A stretch of 64,000 nucleotides of DNA. Source: Bacillus massilinigeriensis (GTDB lineage Bacteria > Bacillota > Bacilli > Bacillales > Cytobacillaceae). Shown here piece by piece: positions 26,723 to 33,671 of the stretch (position 1 is its first letter; the number at the start of each line of letters is the position of its first letter). The DNA lies in the NCBI RefSeq assembly GCF_900111815.1, contig NZ_LT630004.1, forward strand, positions 781,671 to 845,670, in the 5' to 3' direction. The notes beneath the pieces were generated by a model. That model was not told the origin of the DNA. It saw only the letters and a program-made list of their open reading frames with translations, and ran no database searches. The position numbers and the translations under genes are program-made.

Positions 26723-27985
26723 ATGTTAATGGAACGAATCCTGTCACGGGAAAATCTACTTCATGCGATTAAAAGAGTAGAAAAGAACAAGGGAAAGCAT
26801 GGAGTGGACGGAATGCCCGTCACCGCTCTGCGCGCACATATCGTGGATAACTGGAGCGAACTGCGCAAATCCCTTGCCGAGGGAACCTATGTCCCTTCCC
26901 CCGTCCGTCGAGTCGAAATCCCGAAACCAGACGGCAAAGGGAAAAGGAAATTAGGAATCCCGACCGTGACGGACCGTTTCATTCAACAGGCAATAACCCA
27001 GGTGCTTACCAGAATGTACGACCCAGGCTTTTCTGAAAGTAGTTTTGGGTTCCGGCCGAACAGGCGGGCGCACCAGGCAGTCAAACTAGCGCAAAGCTAC
27101 ATGGAAGAAGGATATAGATGGGTGGTAGACATTGACCTCGAAAAGTTCTTCGATAAGGTTAACCACGACAGGTTAATGAGTAAATTAGCCGGGAGAATAG
27201 AGGATAAATCCTTACTCCGTTTGATTCGACGATTCCTAACCGCGGGTGTTATGGAAGGCGGACTTCTCAGTCCGAACCAGGAAGGCACTCCGCAAGGAGG
27301 ACCATTAAGCCCCCTCCTGTCCAATATAGTCCTGGATGAATTGGATAAGGAATTAGAGCGCAGAGGACACAGGTTTGTCAGGTATGCGGATGATTGCAAC
27401 ATCTATGTGAAATCCAAAAGGGCTGGAGAAAGAGTAATGAGAGCAATGACTCATTTTATAGAGGGGAAGCTTAAGCTGAAGGTGAACAAGGAGAAAAGTG
27501 CCGTAGACCGACCGTGGAAGAGAAAATTTCTCGGCTTCAGTTTCACAAGCAACCTAAAACCGAAGGTGAGAATATCACCTCAAGCAATAAAACGGTTTAA
27601 GGATAAAGCTAGGAAATTGACTAGCAGGCGAAGTTCAATCTCTATGGAGACAAGGATTCATATCCTAAATGAATATCTAGTGGGGTGGGTCAACTATTAC
27701 CACCTGGCTGATACCCGGTCAGTAATTGTTAGCCTGGAAGGCTGGCTAAATCGAAGAATGCGAATGATTAGGTGGAAGGAATGGAAACTTCCTCGAACCA
27801 AAGTCAGGAAACTCATCGAACTGGGTGTACCAAGAGGAAAAGCTTACGAATGGGGAAATACGAGGAAAGCCTATTGGAGAATATCCAAGAGCCCAATTCT
27901 TCATAAAACCCTAGGGAAAGCCTACTGGCTTTCCCTAGGGTTAAAAAGTATTTCTGCAAGATATGACATACAGCGTCAGACATAA
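26723..27985 (+). CDS. ltrA: Group II intron reverse transcriptase/maturase
   Basis: A 420-residue intron-encoded protein. The reverse transcriptase blocks include KPDGKGKRKLGIPTVTDR, FGFRPNRRAHQA, VVDIDLEKFFDKVNHDRL, GTPQGGPLSPLLSNI, and the catalytic FVRYADDCNIYV. The maturase X domain follows (FLGFSFT onward, with YWRISKSPILHKTLG). There is no HNH endonuclease domain, as usual in class C. ATG 26723 has GCAGGAGGT upstream; the open frame to 26669 lacks a site. It helps splice the intron and makes cDNA for retrohoming. Confidence 0.93.
   Translation: MLMERILSRENLLHAIKRVEKNKGKHGVDGMPVTALRAHIVDNWSELRKSLAEGTYVPSPVRRVEIPKPDGKGKRKLGIPTVTDRFIQQAITQVLTRMYDPGFSESSFGFRPNRRAHQAVKLAQSYMEEGYRWVVDIDLEKFFDKVNHDRLMSKLAGRIEDKSLLRLIRRFLTAGVMEGGLLSPNQEGTPQGGPLSPLLSNIVLDELDKELERRGHRFVRYADDCNIYVKSKRAGERVMRAMTHFIEGKLKLKVNKEKSAVDRPWKRKFLGFSFTSNLKPKVRISPQAIKRFKDKARKLTSRRSSISMETRIHILNEYLVGWVNYYHLADTRSVIVSLEGWLNRRMRMIRWKEWKLPRTKVRKLIELGVPRGKAYEWGNTRKAYWRISKSPILHKTLGKAYWLSLGLKSISARYDIQRQT
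27907..27942. repeat. Perfect 16-bp hairpin within the maturase gene
   Basis: AACCCTAGGGAAAGCC and its exact complement are separated by TACT, inside the codons for TLGKAYWLSLGL. On the minus strand the stem runs into TTTTATG, a weak terminator-like tail; on the plus strand AAAAAG follows. It could halt antisense transcripts from gerPF or fold as part of intron domain IV. Both ideas are inference. Confidence 0.75.
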
Positions 27986-27990
27986 CTGGA

Positions 27991-28056
27991 ACCGCCGTAT
28001 ACGGAACCGTACGTACGGTGGTGTGAGAGGGACGGAGGTTAGTCACCTCCCCCTAT
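27991..28056 (+). ncRNA. Group II intron domains V and VI
   Basis: Domain V: ACCGCCGTA (27991-27999) pairs with TACGGTGGT (28014-28022), with a two-base bulge and an ACG-GAAC-CGT tip, giving the catalytic hairpin. Domain VI: AGGG-AC-GGAGGT / ACCTCC-CCCT with a TAGTC loop. The intron ends TAT at 28056. Confidence 0.83.
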
Positions 28057-28061
28057 CTCTA

Positions 28062-28280
28062 TTATGAATTCCCCACCAATGGCTGATCAATTAGGTTTGT
28101 GTCGAGGAGATTATTGGCACTAAGTCCATTGTTCGTAATAATAAAGCCCCCGGTGTTAAGTGCACCTTGACCTGAAACGGTTTTTCCGGCGCTTTTAGGA
28201 GCAACATTTACCGTGTCTCCAAATTGAACAACTCCGCCGCCTACATTAATGATTTGGACAGGTCCTAAAAAAGCAGGCAT
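28062..28280 (-). CDS. gerPF: Spore germination protein GerPF
   Basis: A 72-residue protein, MPAFLGPVQIINVGGGVVQF onward, of the GerPA/GerPF family. It is needed for germinants to pass the spore coat. AAGGAAGG precedes the ATG at 28280. Last gene of gerPA-F. Its stop lies only five bases from the 3' end of the group II intron, so it has lost close contact with its old terminator. Very similar in plan to GerPA, with which it shares the VQ-I-GGVVQFGD type start. Confidence 0.92.
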   Translation of the reverse strand: MPAFLGPVQIINVGGGVVQFGDTVNVAPKSAGKTVSGQGALNTGGFIITNNGLSANNLLDTNLIDQPLVGNS

Positions 28281-28311
28281 ATAAACCTTCCTTTCAAATT
28301 GTTTTGAATGC

Positions 28312-28695
28312 TTAAGAGCAATTACCTCTATTTCCAAGCGGCAATAGCTGCCTAATATGTTTAACTCTTGCCTCCATTTTGATATCTTGCGCATTTCCGA
28401 TTTGAAGAACGGAGGAACTGCTCATACCGAGAATATGAATATTGTTGACGTATATATTCGGTCGAAGGTCCCTTCGTATAAAAGGCATCTCCTCCGGAAT
28501 CGGGGGAATCATAATAGGTTCTGTGAATGTTCGAAAAGTAGAGAAGTTGCCTTCATTCCCGAAAAACAATTCTTTTTCTCTTTGGACGGCGAGTGCCTTT
28601 AAGGTTCCGTGTACGGAAACAGTATCGCCAATTTCTATGACAGAGGAAATGATAAGACTGAGTACTTTCAAATTGTTCACAACAGAGGTGCGCAT
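28312..28695 (-). CDS. gerPE: Spore germination protein GerPE
   Basis: A 127-residue protein of the GerPE family, starting MRTSVVNNLKVLSLIISSV, with SSVIEIGDT and SSSVLQIGNA repeats like those of GerPB and GerPD. It follows gerPD after three bases and is separated from gerPF by 31 bases. A component of the coat-associated machinery for germinant access; the molecular job is unknown. Confidence 0.9.
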   Translation of the reverse strand: MRTSVVNNLKVLSLIISSVIEIGDTVSVHGTLKALAVQREKELFFGNEGNFSTFRTFTEPIMIPPIPEEMPFIRRDLRPNIYVNNIHILGMSSSSVLQIGNAQDIKMEARVKHIRQLLPLGNRGNCS

Positions 28696-28698
28696 CGG

Positions 28699-28887
28699 TT
28701 ATTCGTTGTTCCTTTCGGGGGACAATGGAATAAAAGGGCCAATAATCAATGATTCTGGAGGAGTATCATAAATGGACCCAAGCTGAATGGTCCCGGCATC
28801 TCCGACAAGAACCATTGCAGAACTGGAGACACCGATAATTTTAATATCTACTACTTGAAGGTCTCTGTTATACACAGTAAAATTCAA
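28699..28887 (-). CDS. gerPD: Spore germination protein GerPD
   Basis: A 62-residue protein. The TTG at 28887 (product MNFTVYNRDLQVVDIKI) is chosen because AGAGGTG lies 7 bases upstream and the start then matches GerPD; a GTG at 28896 lies inside that site. The SSSAMVLVGDAGTIQLGS segment is typical of the family. Fourth gene of gerPA-F. Confidence 0.85.
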   Translation of the reverse strand: MNFTVYNRDLQVVDIKIIGVSSSAMVLVGDAGTIQLGSIYDTPPESLIIGPFIPLSPERNNE

Positions 28888-28907
28888 CAGGTTCACCTCT
28901 TATCCAT

Positions 28908-29492
28908 TTAAGGAAGGTTTTGCAAAAATTGATGGATTCCGTTTTCTATCTCTGTTTTCAGCTTTATAATGATGTTGCTATAGACAGTTTCTTCTTTCCC
29001 TTCACCTGTTTTCTCAGGCAATTCAGAAGTGTAAGCAGCTATCCTGTTCGGAATTTGTCTTTTTAGGTCCTCCTGAATGAAAGGAAGATAAGAATCATCC
29101 ACCTCGATTCCTAAAAGGTCTTTACTTTTGTGAAAAATTGCAGGAACTTCCGTATCGATAAAGGTGGAGATTTCCTGTTCAATGTCCATTGATCGATAAA
29201 ACATATCCTTCGGAGAAGGCGCTTTGACCTGTTTATTATCTACAGAAAAGTCCTCCAATCCTTGCAAGTCACTAGGATTCAGACCGATACTCAGCGTACC
29301 TTCTAGCCGCTCAACCTTTAACTGGTCAAACTTGTATTCGATATTTCCTACCTGCATTGGAGGTCTTTCCTTTAAGCCCTTCATTTCTTTCCGCATTTCC
29401 TTTACAGTTCGCTCCAGTTTGCTTATTTTCTCGCTTTGCTGTTGTACAAAGGAATGCAGCTGCGCCAAATACTGATAGATTTCTAGGTTCAT
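28908..29492 (-). CDS. gerPC: Spore germination protein GerPC
   Basis: A 194-residue protein with an N-terminal coiled coil (LHSFVQQQSEKISKLERTVK, residues about 11-45) and a hydrophilic C-terminal domain. It differs from the small GerP proteins and is the largest in the operon. GAGGTGAAAG precedes the ATG at 29492. It is required with the other GerP proteins for permeability of the coat. Confidence 0.9.
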   Translation of the reverse strand: MNLEIYQYLAQLHSFVQQQSEKISKLERTVKEMRKEMKGLKERPPMQVGNIEYKFDQLKVERLEGTLSIGLNPSDLQGLEDFSVDNKQVKAPSPKDMFYRSMDIEQEISTFIDTEVPAIFHKSKDLLGIEVDDSYLPFIQEDLKRQIPNRIAAYTSELPEKTGEGKEETVYSNIIIKLKTEIENGIHQFLQNLP

Positions 29493-29521
29493 TCTTTCAC
29501 CTCAATCTCCGAAGGTAGCTA

Positions 29522-29740
29522 TTAAAGCGGAACAGCGGGAGCTTGGAACACAGAATTGCCGGCTTGCTGCTGGATAGGAGTAAGCGCATGCGGCGCAGGG
29601 CTTGTGAATCCCCCTGTATTATAAAGATAGGAGGCAGGCTTAATAATCCCTGCACTTCCAATTTGAAGTACGGAAGAGTTTGTAACCGAGTTTATTTTTA
29701 TTGTGTTGATTGTGATGGATTGCTGGATATAGAAATTCAT
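29522..29740 (-). CDS. gerPB: Spore germination protein GerPB
   Basis: A 72-residue protein, MNFYIQQSITINTIKINSV onward, with the SSVLQIGSAG core and a C-terminal tail rich in P, A and Q. GCAGGTGA precedes the ATG at 29740. Second gene of the gerP operon. Confidence 0.9.
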   Translation of the reverse strand: MNFYIQQSITINTIKINSVTNSSVLQIGSAGIIKPASYLYNTGGFTSPAPHALTPIQQQAGNSVFQAPAVPL

Positions 29741-29756
29741 TGAAAATCACCTGCCA

Positions 29757-29978
29757 TTAAGCATTGAAATAAAGTCCTTGATCGATGCCATCCTGGTCCT
29801 TTACATTAGTAGAGCTATTGTAATTATAAAGGGTAATTCCGTCGCCTGTATTGAAGGAACCGGATCCAGCAAAGGTCTTTGCGTTTGTGGAAGGCATGAT
29901 ACTATATACGTCTCCAATATTGAATACACCGCTGCTCCCGATGGAAATGACTTGCACTGCACCGACAATGGCTGGCAT
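29757..29978 (-). CDS. gerPA: Spore germination protein GerPA
   Basis: A 73-residue protein, MPAIVGAVQVISIGSSGVFN onward, paralogous to GerPF (MPAFLGPVQII). First gene of the operon, with AAGGGTGAGG before the ATG at 29978 and a sigma-K-like promoter just upstream. In B. subtilis and B. cereus the operon is made late in the mother cell and its loss slows germination. Confidence 0.92.
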   Translation of the reverse strand: MPAIVGAVQVISIGSSGVFNIGDVYSIMPSTNAKTFAGSGSFNTGDGITLYNYNSSTNVKDQDGIDQGLYFNA

Positions 29979-30003
29979 GCTGCCTCACCCTTACTTTTTT
30001 TTA

Positions 30004-30032
30004 TATCGTATGCCCAATTGGCGGGAATGTGA
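30004..30032 (-). promoter_or_regulatory. Sigma-K-like promoter of the gerP operon
   Basis: On the minus strand CAC (30031-30029), a 16-base spacer and CATACGATA (30012-30004) match the sigma-K pattern (-35 AC, -10 CATA-N3-TA), 26 bases before gerPA. Mother-cell expression of gerP in B. subtilis is known; the match fits. Confidence 0.72.
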
Positions 30033-30120
30033 ATGGAAGGAAATCAGTAAAATCACCTACTGCTTACCAAAGGAAGTGTCAATATAGAATAATTAACTAA
30101 CTTGGAATACCCTCCTCAAT

Positions 30121-30149
30121 TTTCCAAATTCTTATTTTGCAGGTATAAT
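30121..30149 (+). promoter_or_regulatory. Possible promoter of the DUF418 gene
   Basis: TTTCCA (30121-30126), a 17-base spacer and TATAAT (30144-30149) lie 37 bases before the coding start. The -10 is perfect, the -35 is partial. Confidence 0.5.
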
Positions 30150-30186
30150 AGATTAGGAATTTGAAACAAGAGAGGGGAAAAGTGAT

Positions 30187-31341
30187 TTGCAAAGTGGGAG
30201 AATTGCAGTAATAGATAGAATGAGGGGGATTGCCTTATTCGGAATCCTCCTTGTCAACATGATGTCCTTCCATTCACCAATTTTGTACATGGATGCGGTA
30301 AAGCACTGGGATACCGGACTGGATAGCATCATCTTCTTTTTTATTGATGTATTTGTGCAAGGTAGCTTTTATCCTTTATTTGCATTGGTTTTTGGATACA
30401 GCCTTTCCCTTATGATGGAAAGAGTGGCAGGAAGGGGCTTGCTATTTTATAAGATAGCGCTTCGAAGATTCACTGTCTTGCTTATGATAGGGGCTCTTCA
30501 TATTGTGCTTGTTTGGCATGGTGATATTCTTGTTACATATGCTATTTGCGGTTTCATGCTGTTAATTTGGATGAAGCTGTCTGGAAAGGTACTCGTATGG
30601 CTTGGCAGCCTGTTTTATGCAATTCCTAATATACTCTTGTTCTTTACGCTGTTATTCTTGTGGAGAATGATGCCAAGTGAAATGGCATTGCCACAAAATG
30701 TTGAGTCTATTAGGCAATCGATGGAAATTTACGCGAATGGCAGCTTCGCGGAAATCACGAGTTTACGGATGAAAGACTGGGGATTCGCCAACCTTGGGTC
30801 CTTCCTGCAATTCTTTATCAGCATCCTTCCCTTCTTTATGATGGGAGTAGGTGCCGCAAAATGTAAGCTGTTTGAAAACGTTGATTGCTATAAAGGAAAA
30901 GTAGCTGCTTTTTCTATTGTTATGTTTCTCATAGGCACCGCATTTAAACTGCTTCCTTTTCTACTGGAAAGCAATATCTTTACTGTCTATTCCCAAGACA
31001 TGCTGGGTGGGCCGCTTCAGGCGTTTTCGTTTGCTGGTTTTATCGCACTAACAGGGAAAAAGAAATATAGCGATATATTTTCAGCGGCAGGAAAAATCTC
31101 TCTAACAATCTATTTAAGCCAAAGCATTATCCTTTCGTTTCTTTTTTACGGTTATGGCTTTGGTTTATACGGTAAGGTTACCTTGACCGAAGGCACAATG
31201 ATCGCAATCTGTCTTTATGTGCTTCAGCTTCTATTCAGCAGATGGTGGGTTAAACAGTATTATTATGGCCCTGTCGAATGGCTGCTTCGAGCTGGAAGCT
31301 ATTGGTCTTTGCCAAAATGGAAACGAGAGAGAAATCTTTAG
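30187..31341 (+). CDS. DUF418 family membrane protein
   Basis: A 384-residue integral membrane protein with about nine to ten hydrophobic segments. It starts with the family sequence RIAVIDRMRGIALFGILLVNM and has YGPVEWLLRAGSY near the end, both typical of DUF418 (YeiB/YxaH-like) proteins. The start is TTG 30187 behind GAGAGGGGAAAAG. Family members are predicted acyltransferase- or transport-like proteins; no function has been settled. It lies between gerP and yisK. Confidence 0.83.
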   Translation: MQSGRIAVIDRMRGIALFGILLVNMMSFHSPILYMDAVKHWDTGLDSIIFFFIDVFVQGSFYPLFALVFGYSLSLMMERVAGRGLLFYKIALRRFTVLLMIGALHIVLVWHGDILVTYAICGFMLLIWMKLSGKVLVWLGSLFYAIPNILLFFTLLFLWRMMPSEMALPQNVESIRQSMEIYANGSFAEITSLRMKDWGFANLGSFLQFFISILPFFMMGVGAAKCKLFENVDCYKGKVAAFSIVMFLIGTAFKLLPFLLESNIFTVYSQDMLGGPLQAFSFAGFIALTGKKKYSDIFSAAGKISLTIYLSQSIILSFLFYGYGFGLYGKVTLTEGTMIAICLYVLQLLFSRWWVKQYYYGPVEWLLRAGSYWSLPKWKRERNL

Positions 31342-31368
31342 TAATAAATTGATAAAGAGGTGAAAGAT

Positions 31369-32271
31369 ATGAAATTTGTCACAGCAGAGGAAAACGGACG
31401 CCAATTTATAGGGGTCGTTGGAAATAAAGGCGAGGGTGTTCTTGACATCGCAAGGGCAGAAGAACAAAGATTCGGAAAAGCCGAAAGTCCCGCAACCTTG
31501 CTGGAATGTATCGAGCTTGGGGAAGAATGGATAGAAAGAGTCCAGGAAACCTTCACTTGGTCGGAGAGGGAAGGAAAGACTTGCTTTAGACCAGTTAATT
31601 CGATTACGCTTGCAGCTCCTATCCCACGTCCATTCAAGAATATAATGTGTGTTGGCAAGAATTATGCTCAGCATGCGATTGAAATGGGCAGCGAGAAAGA
31701 TATTCCAGAGCATATTATGATATTCACCAAATCACCGACTTCAGTGATGAGACCTGATGGGGAAATACCTATTCATTCTGAAGTGACTGAAGAGCTTGAT
31801 TATGAGGGTGAGCTTGCCGTTATCATTGGTAAAAAAGGTAAAGGCATCAGCAAAGAAGACGCCTTGTCCCATGTTTTTGGCTATACCATCATCAATGATG
31901 TCACTGCACGTGATCTACAGCGGCGCCATAAACAGTTTTTTATTGGTAAAAGTCTTGATGGGACATGTCCAATGGGACCTTGGATTGTTCATGCATCAAA
32001 GATTGAAAAACCGAACAGCTTGAACATCCAGACAAGAGTAAACGGAGAAGTGCGGCAGAATGGGAACACAGAACAGTTTATCTTCTCTGTGGAGGAAATA
32101 ATTGCAACATTGTCGAAAGGAATGACATTAGAGCCGGGTGATATTATTGCGACAGGAACACCAGCTGGTGTAGGCAAAGGATTCAAGCCGCCTAAATTCC
32201 TGAAGCTTGGAGACACAATAGAAATAACAATAGAAAAAATCGGAACCCTTACCAATACGGTAGGGGAATAA
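31369..32271 (+). CDS. yisK: YisK, fumarylacetoacetate hydrolase family protein
   Basis: A 300-residue FAH-fold enzyme. The metal site is in EELDYEGELAVIIGKKG and NDVTARDLQRRHKQFFIGKS; PAGVG lies near the end. B. subtilis YisK has been reported to decarboxylate oxaloacetate and to interact with the cytoskeleton protein Mbl, so that role is plausible. ATG 31369 follows AAAGAGGTG; the GTG at 31360 lies in that site. The genes gerP, yisK, yisL and yisN keep the B. subtilis order. Confidence 0.88.
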   Translation: MKFVTAEENGRQFIGVVGNKGEGVLDIARAEEQRFGKAESPATLLECIELGEEWIERVQETFTWSEREGKTCFRPVNSITLAAPIPRPFKNIMCVGKNYAQHAIEMGSEKDIPEHIMIFTKSPTSVMRPDGEIPIHSEVTEELDYEGELAVIIGKKGKGISKEDALSHVFGYTIINDVTARDLQRRHKQFFIGKSLDGTCPMGPWIVHASKIEKPNSLNIQTRVNGEVRQNGNTEQFIFSVEEIIATLSKGMTLEPGDIIATGTPAGVGKGFKPPKFLKLGDTIEITIEKIGTLTNTVGE

Positions 32272-32301
32272 GCAGGAGAACTTTTGTTAGGAGTGAGCGT
32301 A

Positions 32302-32382
32302 GTGGAAAGACAACTGCCATTATGGGTAATGGAGAAGGCGTTGTTATACCCTATGAAAAGGAAAATACAATTAACCTATTAA
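32302..32382 (+). CDS. Possible 26-residue small protein
   Basis: GTG 32302 to TAA 32380-32382 encodes a short peptide (VERQLPLWVMEKALLYPMKR and six more residues). TTAGGAGTGAG lies 4 bases upstream, a good ribosome binding site. I know no homologue. It may be a chance frame in the gap between yisK and yisL; the ribosome binding site is the only support. Confidence 0.3.
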   Translation: MERQLPLWVMEKALLYPMKRKIQLTY

Positions 32383-32455
32383 CACCGTATTTTTAGGATT
32401 TCATTGGGTGATATGGTATGATATTTCTAAATAGATAAAGATAGGAGGCAGTATG

Positions 32456-32815
32456 ATGACAACACACGCCCATTTAACTGCATGGATACTTGCATTGATA
32501 CTATTTTTTGTAGCGCTATCGCTGCATGGCAAAGGGAAAGAGAAAGGCTTTAAAGTTCTGAAAATGATCGTTAGGGTTATGTACTTGCTCATTATTGGAA
32601 CAGGCATCCAATTGCTTCTTGGTGTTGACACGATTGGAATGCTTTACATTGCAAAAGCAGCGGTTGGTTTATGGATTGTCGTTTTACTGGAGTTAATCCT
32701 TAACCGAAAAGGCGCGAATGTAAAAGCAAATGTGCTCTGGATTCAGCTTGCCGTAGCATTTATTCTCGTTCTTTTCCTTGGTTTCAAGCTCCCATTTGGA
32801 ATATTGCTATTTTAA
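32456..32815 (+). CDS. yisL: YisL family membrane protein
   Basis: A 119-residue protein with four hydrophobic segments. The start MTTHAHLTAWILALILFFVA fits YisL (UPF0344), and the end GFKLPFGILLF is family-like. AGGAGG lies 7 bases before ATG 32456; ATG 32453 is three bases earlier. Function is unknown. Confidence 0.85.
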   Translation: MTTHAHLTAWILALILFFVALSLHGKGKEKGFKVLKMIVRVMYLLIIGTGIQLLLGVDTIGMLYIAKAAVGLWIVVLLELILNRKGANVKANVLWIQLAVAFILVLFLGFKLPFGILLF

Positions 32816-32820
32816 TTAGT

Positions 32821-32850
32821 AAGCCTCCCGTTGTCAGGGAGGCTTGTCTT
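32821..32850. terminator. Terminator between yisL and yisN
   Basis: AAGCCTCCC / GGGAGGCTT stem with a GTTGTCA loop between two converging genes. The T-tail on either side is short (GTCTT on plus, ACTAATT on minus). Confidence 0.65.
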
Positions 32851-33412
32851 ATGACGTCATTTTGTTCACTATTGTCCGCTTCCCGTCACAAAGAGTAAAT
32901 TCGAAACGGTCTGATTGCTTTAAGCGGTATTCAAAGTGATGGTGGACACTGCAAATATCATTACCGTTATCAAAAATGATAAAATTCACCCCTATTGCTG
33001 TCGAGTCTTTATGAAGGAAATTCAGGTGATTATAACAGTAAATGCTGTCAAATATTGAAAAGTGCAAGGAATTTAGCGTATTTAAAAAATATAATAGAGT
33101 CTCTTCCTCAAGACATTCAACGAGTTTCTCCAATGAATAAATCAACTTTTTTCTAATCTTCACTTTTTCGCCTGTAATAAGACTGTAATAATGTCCTAGG
33201 TCTCCAATTGTCCCATCTTCTCGAATGCGCCCTCTTACCCAGCTGCCTTCACGAAAAATTTCTGCTTCTTCATGAAGATACTCTTCAAGGAGGAAAGCTT
33301 CCTCAGTCTCTTCCTCAAAATACACCCACTGTTTGTTCATATATTCCACCGTCCCTGTCTGGAAGGATCGTTCTTGTGCGTCGATCAGCTTTTTCCTCTG
33401 TTGCTTGTTCAT
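32849..33412 (-). CDS. yisN: DUF2777 family protein YisN
   Basis: A 187-residue soluble protein beginning MNKQQRKKLIDAQERSFQTG, with WVYFEEETEEAFLLEEYLHE and a C-terminal mixed domain. The order yisL-yisN matches B. subtilis, and I assign it to the DUF2777/YisN family from that and its start. GGAGG lies 6 bases before ATG 33412. Function is unknown; a coat or sporulation role has no direct support in the sequence. Confidence 0.7.
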   Translation of the reverse strand: MNKQQRKKLIDAQERSFQTGTVEYMNKQWVYFEEETEEAFLLEEYLHEEAEIFREGSWVRGRIREDGTIGDLGHYYSLITGEKVKIRKKLIYSLEKLVECLEEETLLYFLNTLNSLHFSIFDSIYCYNHLNFLHKDSTAIGVNFIIFDNGNDICSVHHHFEYRLKQSDRFEFTLCDGKRTIVNKMTS

Positions 33413-33589
33413 CCTCATCCTCCGTCATCATTCTATTCTGCTCTCTACTGTTTTTCCGAAAACATACGATTTTATAACCTTAACTTTCACTGTCAGTGAT
33501 CGTTTTCAGCAGTGTTGAGTAAAAGGTCATAGAGTAACAACGAAACGGAAGGTTACAAAACCTGCCAAAGGTTTTCCGGGTCTATTAGT

Positions 33590-33618
33590 TTGACGTGTAT
33601 CCTTACAAAAGATAATCT
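33590..33618 (+). promoter_or_regulatory. Sigma-A-like promoter of the amylase-like gene
   Basis: TTGACG (33590-33595), a 17-base spacer and TAATCT (33613-33618), 53 bases upstream of the start codon. Confidence 0.7.
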
Positions 33619-33671
33619 ATAGTAGGAGAATATCGGGCAGTTTGCTGCCAAGAAATAGAGGAGGAGCGGGG

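Larger units (their letters stand above)
26175..28056 (+). mobile_element. Group IIC (bacterial class C) intron
   Basis: An 1882-base element. It begins GTGTGCCCGGCATGGG, matching the GUGYG 5' end of group II introns, and goes on with the GGTGAAAGTCCTGAAC domain I segment. About 550 bases of structured RNA come before the reverse transcriptase gene. Domain V (27991-28022) and domain VI (28028-28054) follow, and the element ends in TAT, fitting the AY rule. It sits immediately after a terminator stem and T-run, the known target of class C introns. The gene inside is open and the catalytic RNA domains are present, so it may still move. Boundaries are exact to a base or two. Confidence 0.9.

Noticed and set aside
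26590-26772. Small frame within the 5' part of the intron
   Set aside because: It overlaps structured intron RNA and the maturase start in another frame, with no ribosome binding site.
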